Shown in pieces: positions 59,858-64,000 of a DNA stretch of 64,000 bases (position 1 is the stretch's first letter; every line of letters starts with the position of its first letter). The stretch comes from Comamonadaceae bacterium M7527 (GTDB lineage: Bacteria > Pseudomonadota > Gammaproteobacteria > Burkholderiales > Burkholderiaceae_C), in contig CP087990.1 of assembly GCA_021044545.1 (NCBI GenBank), forward strand, positions 1,860,001 to 1,924,000. Direction: 5' to 3'. The notes beneath the pieces are model-generated. The model searched no databases. It saw nothing but the letters and a program-made list of their open reading frames with translations, and was not told where the DNA came from. The translations under genes and the position numbers were made by a program.

Positions 59858-60727
59858 ATGGCAGCAGGTAAGGAAATACGCGGCAAGATCTCTTCGGTGG
59901 AAAACACCAAAAAGATTACCAAAGCCATGGAAATGGTCGCCGCCTCCAAAATGCGCAAGGCGCAGGATCGCATGCGTGCGGCCCGCCCTTACGCTGAGAA
60001 GGTGCGCCAGATTGCCGCAAACTTGGGCCGCGCTAACCCAGAGTACCGTCACGCATTTATGCAGGACAACAAAGACGCCAACGTCGTTGGTTTCATTGTG
60101 GTCACGACGGACAAGGGTTTGTGCGGTGGTATGAATACCAACATCTTGCGCGCAGTCACGCACAAGATCAAAGACTTGCAAGCCCAAGGCAAACAAGTTG
60201 AAGTGGTAGCACTTGGCAGCAAGGGCTTGAGCTTTATGCACCGCGTAGGGGCCAATGTGGTCTCGCAAGTGGTTGGTATGGGCGACACGCCGCACCTGGA
60301 CAGCCTCATTGGCCCGTCCAAAGTGTTGTTGGATGCCTATGCAGATGGTCGACTCAGCGAGGTGCACTTGTGCTTTACGCGCTTTGTCAACACCATGCGT
60401 CAGGAGTCAGTCGTGGAAACATTGCTGCCATTGCGCGCTGAAAAGCTAGAGATTGGCACCAAAGAACACAGCTGGGATTACGAGTACGAACCCGAACCCA
60501 ATGTGGTCATTGACGACTTGCTGTTGCGCTACGTCGAAGCGCAGGTCTACCAAGCAGTGGCAGAAAATATGGCCTCCGAGCAGTCTGCTCGCATGGTGGC
60601 CATGAAAGCTGCAACCGACAACGCCGGTCAGGTCATCAAAGACCTCAAGCTCGTCTACAACAAAACCCGTCAGGCCGCGATTACCAAGGAATTGTCCGAA
60701 ATCGTCGCCGGTGCTGCAGCCGTTTAA
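59858..60727 (+). CDS. atpG: ATP synthase F1 subunit gamma
   Basis: Subunit gamma (289 residues) is the rotor shaft: 'GKEIRGKISSVENTKKITKAMEMVAASKMRKAQDRM' at the N-terminal helix and 'RQAAITKELSEIVAGAAAV' at the C-terminal helix. Full length. Confidence 0.97.
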   Translation: MAAGKEIRGKISSVENTKKITKAMEMVAASKMRKAQDRMRAARPYAEKVRQIAANLGRANPEYRHAFMQDNKDANVVGFIVVTTDKGLCGGMNTNILRAVTHKIKDLQAQGKQVEVVALGSKGLSFMHRVGANVVSQVVGMGDTPHLDSLIGPSKVLLDAYADGRLSEVHLCFTRFVNTMRQESVVETLLPLRAEKLEIGTKEHSWDYEYEPEPNVVIDDLLLRYVEAQVYQAVAENMASEQSARMVAMKAATDNAGQVIKDLKLVYNKTRQAAITKELSEIVAGAAAV

Positions 60728-60775
60728 CTGGCTGCTGCGCTCAACAGAATTTAGAGAAACGTAAAGGTACCAATC

Positions 60776-62185
60776 ATGGCTCAAGCTCAAGGCAAGATTG
60801 TTCAGTGTATCGGCGCCGTGGTGGACGTCGAGTTTCCACGCGATGCAATGCCCCGCATTTATGACGCACTCAAAATGGAGGGCTCGGCCCTGACATTGGA
60901 AGTGCAACAACAGATGGGCGACGGCGTGGTGCGAACCATCGCTTTGGGCTCATCAGACGGCCTGCGCCGTGGCATGGTGGTGTACAACACCGACGCGGGC
61001 ATTACCGTGCCAGTGGGCAAGGCCACACTGGGTCGCATCATGGACGTGCTGGGCGCGCCCATCGACGAGCGTGGTCCAGTCAACGCCGAGGTGAGCGCCA
61101 CCATTCACCGCAAAGCCCCCGCTTACGACGAATTAAGCCCATCACAGGAACTGCTGGAAACCGGTATCAAGGTGATTGACCTGGTCTGTCCTTTCGCCAA
61201 GGGCGGTAAGGTTGGCTTGTTCGGTGGTGCCGGTGTGGGCAAGACCGTGAACATGATGGAGCTCATCAACAACATCGCCAAGGCGCACAGCGGCTTGTCA
61301 GTGTTTGCAGGTGTGGGCGAGCGTACCCGTGAGGGCAACGACTTCTACCACGAGATGGCCGACTCGGGCGTTGTTAACTTGAAGAACCTCGAAGAGTCAA
61401 AAGTGGCCATGGTGTACGGCCAGATGAACGAGCCACCCGGCAACCGTTTGCGCGTGGCCTTGACAGGTCTAACCATTGCCGAGTCCTTCCGTGACGAAGG
61501 CCGTGACGTGTTGTTCTTTGTGGACAACATCTACCGTTACACATTGGCCGGTACCGAGGTATCTGCGCTGTTGGGCCGTATGCCTTCAGCTGTGGGTTAT
61601 CAGCCCACGCTGGCTGAAGAAATGGGCCGTTTGCAAGAGCGTATTACGTCAACAAAGGTTGGCTCTATCACCTCTATCCAGGCGGTTTACGTACCAGCCG
61701 ACGACTTGACCGATCCATCACCTGCAACCACGTTTGCCCACTTGGACTCAACCGTTGTGTTGTCTCGCGACATTGCAGCTTTGGGTATTTACCCAGCGGT
61801 TGATCCCTTGGACTCTACCAGCCGTCAATTGGACCCCAACGTGGTTGGTCAAGAGCATTACGAGACCGCTCGTGCTGTTCAGGGCACATTGCAACGCTAC
61901 AAAGAATTGCGTGACATCATTGCGATTCTGGGTATGGACGAACTGGCGCCTGAAGACAAGCTGGTGGTGGCCCGTGCGCGTAAGATGCAACGTTTCTTGT
62001 CACAGCCTTTCCACGTTGCCGAAGTGTTTACAGGCGCGCCTGGTAAGTACGTGTCTTTGGCCGAGACCATTCGCGGCTTCAAGATGATTGCAAATGGCGA
62101 GTGCGATGCATTGCCAGAGCAAGCGTTTTACATGGTGGGCACTATCGACGAGGCTTTCGAGAAAGCCAAAAAGATCGCTGCTTAA
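60776..62185 (+). CDS. atpD: ATP synthase F1 subunit beta
   Basis: Subunit beta (469 residues) holds the catalytic sites: P-loop 'GGAGVGKTVNMMELI', catalytic Glu in 'GVGERTREGNDFYHEM', 'DNIYRYTLAGTEVSALLGRMPSAVGYQPTLA' and the DELSEED-like 'DELAPEDKLVV'. Full length and undisturbed. Confidence 0.98.
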   Translation: MAQAQGKIVQCIGAVVDVEFPRDAMPRIYDALKMEGSALTLEVQQQMGDGVVRTIALGSSDGLRRGMVVYNTDAGITVPVGKATLGRIMDVLGAPIDERGPVNAEVSATIHRKAPAYDELSPSQELLETGIKVIDLVCPFAKGGKVGLFGGAGVGKTVNMMELINNIAKAHSGLSVFAGVGERTREGNDFYHEMADSGVVNLKNLEESKVAMVYGQMNEPPGNRLRVALTGLTIAESFRDEGRDVLFFVDNIYRYTLAGTEVSALLGRMPSAVGYQPTLAEEMGRLQERITSTKVGSITSIQAVYVPADDLTDPSPATTFAHLDSTVVLSRDIAALGIYPAVDPLDSTSRQLDPNVVGQEHYETARAVQGTLQRYKELRDIIAILGMDELAPEDKLVVARARKMQRFLSQPFHVAEVFTGAPGKYVSLAETIRGFKMIANGECDALPEQAFYMVGTIDEAFEKAKKIAA

Positions 62186-62264
62186 TTAGCCGCAACAAAA
62201 GGTGAACGCAGCGCTTCAAACCCAGTTTTGCAGCGCTGCAGCTTTCAACGATTAAGGACACATC

Positions 62265-62681
62265 ATGAGCGCCATACAGGTAGACGTGGTTAGCGCCGAA
62301 GAGCAAATCTTCAGTGGTCATGCCAAGTTTGTAGCCTTGCCCGGTGAATCCGGTGAGTTGGGTATTTTGCCCGGCCACACGCCTTTGATTACCCGCATCA
62401 AACCAGGCTCAGTTCGTATTGAGTTGGTCGATGGTGGTCAAGAGTTTGTGTTCGTGGCTGGCGGCATTCTTGAAGTGCAGCCACACTGCGTAACCGTATT
62501 GAGCGATACGGCCATTCGCGGCAAGGACCTGGACGAAACACGCGCAGAAGCGGCGCGCCAAGCGGCGCAAGAAGCCATTAAAAACGCCAAGAGCGAAGTG
62601 GATGTTGCATCCGCCCAAGCCGAATTGGCTGTGTTGGCTGCGCAAATAACTGCCTTGCGCCGTTACCGCGGCAACAAGTAA
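62265..62681 (+). CDS. atpC: ATP synthase F1 subunit epsilon
   Basis: Subunit epsilon (138 residues; 'IQVDVVSAEEQIFSGHAKFVALPGESGELGILPGHTPLIT', then a C-terminal helical hairpin) couples rotor motion to catalysis and can inhibit hydrolysis. It is the last gene of the operon, before a terminator. Confidence 0.96.
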   Translation: MSAIQVDVVSAEEQIFSGHAKFVALPGESGELGILPGHTPLITRIKPGSVRIELVDGGQEFVFVAGGILEVQPHCVTVLSDTAIRGKDLDETRAEAARQAAQEAIKNAKSEVDVASAQAELAVLAAQITALRRYRGNK

Positions 62682-62703
62682 AACGGACTTGCGTTTTGCA
62701 AAC

Positions 62704-62737
62704 AAGCCGGCTGATTCAACACCAGCCGGCTTTATTA
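62704..62737 (+). terminator. Intrinsic terminator of the atp operon
   Basis: AAGCCGGCT (62704-62712) and AGCCGGCTT (62724-62732) form a perfect 9-bp stem with an 11-base loop, followed by a T-rich tail (TATTATTT). It lies 23 bases after atpC. Confidence 0.82.
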
Positions 62738-62766
62738 TTTGTAACCCGTCTTCCAAGATTCAAGCC

Positions 62767-63225
62767 ATGCCAAAGCCTAGCCACTTATTAGCGACCCCTG
62801 ACGACGTGGAAAACGCGTTTTATGAAGGTCTGCAGCACGCCAACATAGAGCAAGTCATGGCGTGCTGGGCGGATGACGAAGACCTTGTTTGCATACCGCC
62901 TGGGGGCGAGCCAGTGCACGGCTTGCAAGCCATTACACAGTTGTTTACCGACTTGCTGGCGAACGGTCCCATTGGTGTGCGTGCCATGCATACCCACAAA
63001 ACGCAATCACTGGCGCATGCCATTCACACGGTTACCGAGCACGTGACGGTCATGACAGATGACGGCGAGGCCATTGCCCAGTTGTATGCGCTGAATGTGT
63101 TTCACAAAACCCCGCAAGGTTGGCGCCTGGTGGCACACCACACCAGCCCCGGCCATTTAACCGAAATGACCAGCCAGCCTTTGAGCGCCGGCGGGCTTGG
63201 CACAGGCTCTAGCGCCTTGCACTAA
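62767..63225 (+). CDS. SnoaL/NTF2-like domain protein
   Basis: The 152-residue protein has the NTF2-like/SnoaL cone pattern ('DDVENAFYEGLQHANIEQVMACWADDEDLVCIPPGGEPVHGLQAITQLF', 'GWRLVAHHTSPG'). These domains bind small ligands or act as light enzymes; no specific role is visible. The ATG at 62767 follows the atp terminator. An earlier GTG-frame would run through the terminator and is rejected. Confidence 0.83.
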   Translation: MPKPSHLLATPDDVENAFYEGLQHANIEQVMACWADDEDLVCIPPGGEPVHGLQAITQLFTDLLANGPIGVRAMHTHKTQSLAHAIHTVTEHVTVMTDDGEAIAQLYALNVFHKTPQGWRLVAHHTSPGHLTEMTSQPLSAGGLGTGSSALH

Positions 63226-63233
63226 GCGCACCA

Positions 63234-64000
63234 GTGGCCAACACGCCAAAGGGTAATGCGCAGTGGGGCTATCAGGCGCCGCCGCTTCTTCCAGGTGGCC
63301 ATGTGCAAACCATATGGGCAGCCAAGTGCGCGGGTTACTGGCCTGTTGTAGGCTGCGCCCCAGACTTGGGTGCTGATTCTGCGCTGCATTGGACACGCCA
63401 GCGTTGGGTCACGCCAGATCAGGACTTCATAGACGTTGACCACCTGGCAGACACACAGGCACAAGCCAGTGCGCCACTGTTGGTGTTGTTTCACGGCTTG
63501 GAAGGGTCACGCGCCAGCCACTATGTACAAGCCACAGCAAGGGTTTGCAAACAAATGGGTTGGCGCATGATGTTGGCCCACTTCAGGGGCTGCTCTGGCG
63601 AGATCAATATTGCACCAAGGGCTTACCACTCAGGCGATCACGCCGAGATTGACTGGATACTCAAACGCGCAGCCGCTATTGCGCCGACCGCACCCACGTT
63701 TGCCATGGGTATTTCGCTGGGCGGCAATGCGTTGATGCACTGGGCCGCGCGCGCCGGTGCAAAGGCCAGGGAAACCGTGCAGGCTATAGCAAGCGTGTGC
63801 GCCCCGTTGGACTTGGTGGCGTCTGGCTTGCATATCGGCAAAGGCTTTAACAAGCATGTTTATACACGCATGTTTTTGTCCACCATGCGACCTAAAGCCA
63901 TTGCCAAAGCACAGCAGTATCCCGGCTTGTTTGACCTTGATGCCTCACTCAAGGCGCGTACCTTGTTTGAGTTTGACAACGTATTCACTGCGCCCTTGCA
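63234..64000 (+). CDS. YheT-type alpha/beta hydrolase, N-terminal part
   Basis: The visible 255 residues match the YheT/AB-hydrolase 4 family: 'PPLLPGGHVQTIWAAK' near the start, 'LLVLFHGLEGSRASHYVQATARVC', 'AHFRGCSGEIN', the nucleophile elbow 'AMGISLGGNALMHWA' and 'PLDLVASG'. The gene runs off the right edge. The start is a GTG at 63234, the first start codon after an in-frame TAG at 63210. No Shine-Dalgarno sequence is clear. It begins nine bases after the SnoaL-like gene. Confidence 0.85.
   Translation, partial: MANTPKGNAQWGYQAPPLLPGGHVQTIWAAKCAGYWPVVGCAPDLGADSALHWTRQRWVTPDQDFIDVDHLADTQAQASAPLLVLFHGLEGSRASHYVQATARVCKQMGWRMMLAHFRGCSGEINIAPRAYHSGDHAEIDWILKRAAAIAPTAPTFAMGISLGGNALMHWAARAGAKARETVQAIASVCAPLDLVASGLHIGKGFNKHVYTRMFLSTMRPKAIAKAQQYPGLFDLDASLKARTLFEFDNVFTAPL

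Noticed and set aside
1..64000. tRNA or rRNA genes, CRISPR arrays, insertion sequences, prophage genes, toxin-antitoxin pairs or defence systems.
   Set aside because: None was recognised on either strand when reading intergenic regions and open frames; tRNA genes were judged by eye only.

Overview
The window looks like core chromosome of a betaproteobacterium of the order Burkholderiales, most like Comamonadaceae. I infer this from gene order and protein sequences, not from a database search. The supporting features are mreBCD-mrdA facing gatCAB, an rpsL-rpsG-fusA-tuf-S10 cluster, lipB-lipA beside a YbeD-like gene and divergent from atpIBEFHAGDC, a Mannose-IIA/HPr/EI phosphotransferase set without a permease, and an S3 protein with a long Arg/Pro/Ala tail. 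The DNA is moderately GC-rich except for an AT-richer glycosyltransferase block near 18.4-22.7 kb.

Layout. At 1-3.0 kb (minus) lies the rod-shape operon mreB-mreC-mreD-mrdA, with mrdA cut by the window edge. At 3.3-6.6 kb (plus) is the tRNA amidotransferase operon gatC-gatA-gatB. At 6.7-13.4 kb are pyrE, a divergent exonuclease III gene, a TonB-like gene, a metallo-beta-lactamase-fold hydrolase, an AmpG-like permease and a two-component system. At 13.6-14.8 kb are a membrane protein with a 13-base homopolymer near its start and a small winged-helix regulator. At 15-23.8 kb is a surface-polysaccharide locus: dTDP-rhamnose synthesis (rfbBDAC order), four glycosyltransferases and an O-antigen ligase-like gene. 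At 23.6-29.6 kb (minus) are a zinc-finger protein, ilvE, uppS, radA, a MarC protein, a short-chain dehydrogenase and hemB. At 30-34 kb (plus) are hemJ, a VanZ protein, a thin ferredoxin, an alpha/beta hydrolase and a D,D-carboxypeptidase.

At 34-44.2 kb are the str and S10 ribosomal protein operons, which end after rpsQ at a strong terminator. At 44.3-49.8 kb are redox and small accessory genes: a peroxiredoxin, cytochrome b, cytochrome c', two thioredoxin-fold proteins, a CoA-transferase and a lipoprotein. At 49.8-52.3 kb is the partial PTS. At 52.3-55.2 kb (minus) are an EamA transporter, lipA, lipB and a YbeD-like gene. At 55.3-62.7 kb is the complete ATP synthase operon, followed by a SnoaL-like protein and the start of a YheT-like hydrolase.

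The most important observation for a user is that five recognisable genes, including the essential rpsL and fusA, are broken by single small indels, and a sixth damaged reading frame lies among the glycosyltransferases. The shifts that can be signed read as missing bases, several in homopolymers. Residual sequencing or assembly error is much more likely than genuine loss. I found no rRNA, tRNA, CRISPR array, insertion sequence or prophage. The best candidates for unusual biology are the C13 tract in the membrane protein gene, a promoter plus structured leader inside the S10 operon before rplC, a terminator-like hairpin in the rpsL leader, and two intergenic stretches that look like small RNA genes. 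None of these amounts to a clearly new multi-gene system.
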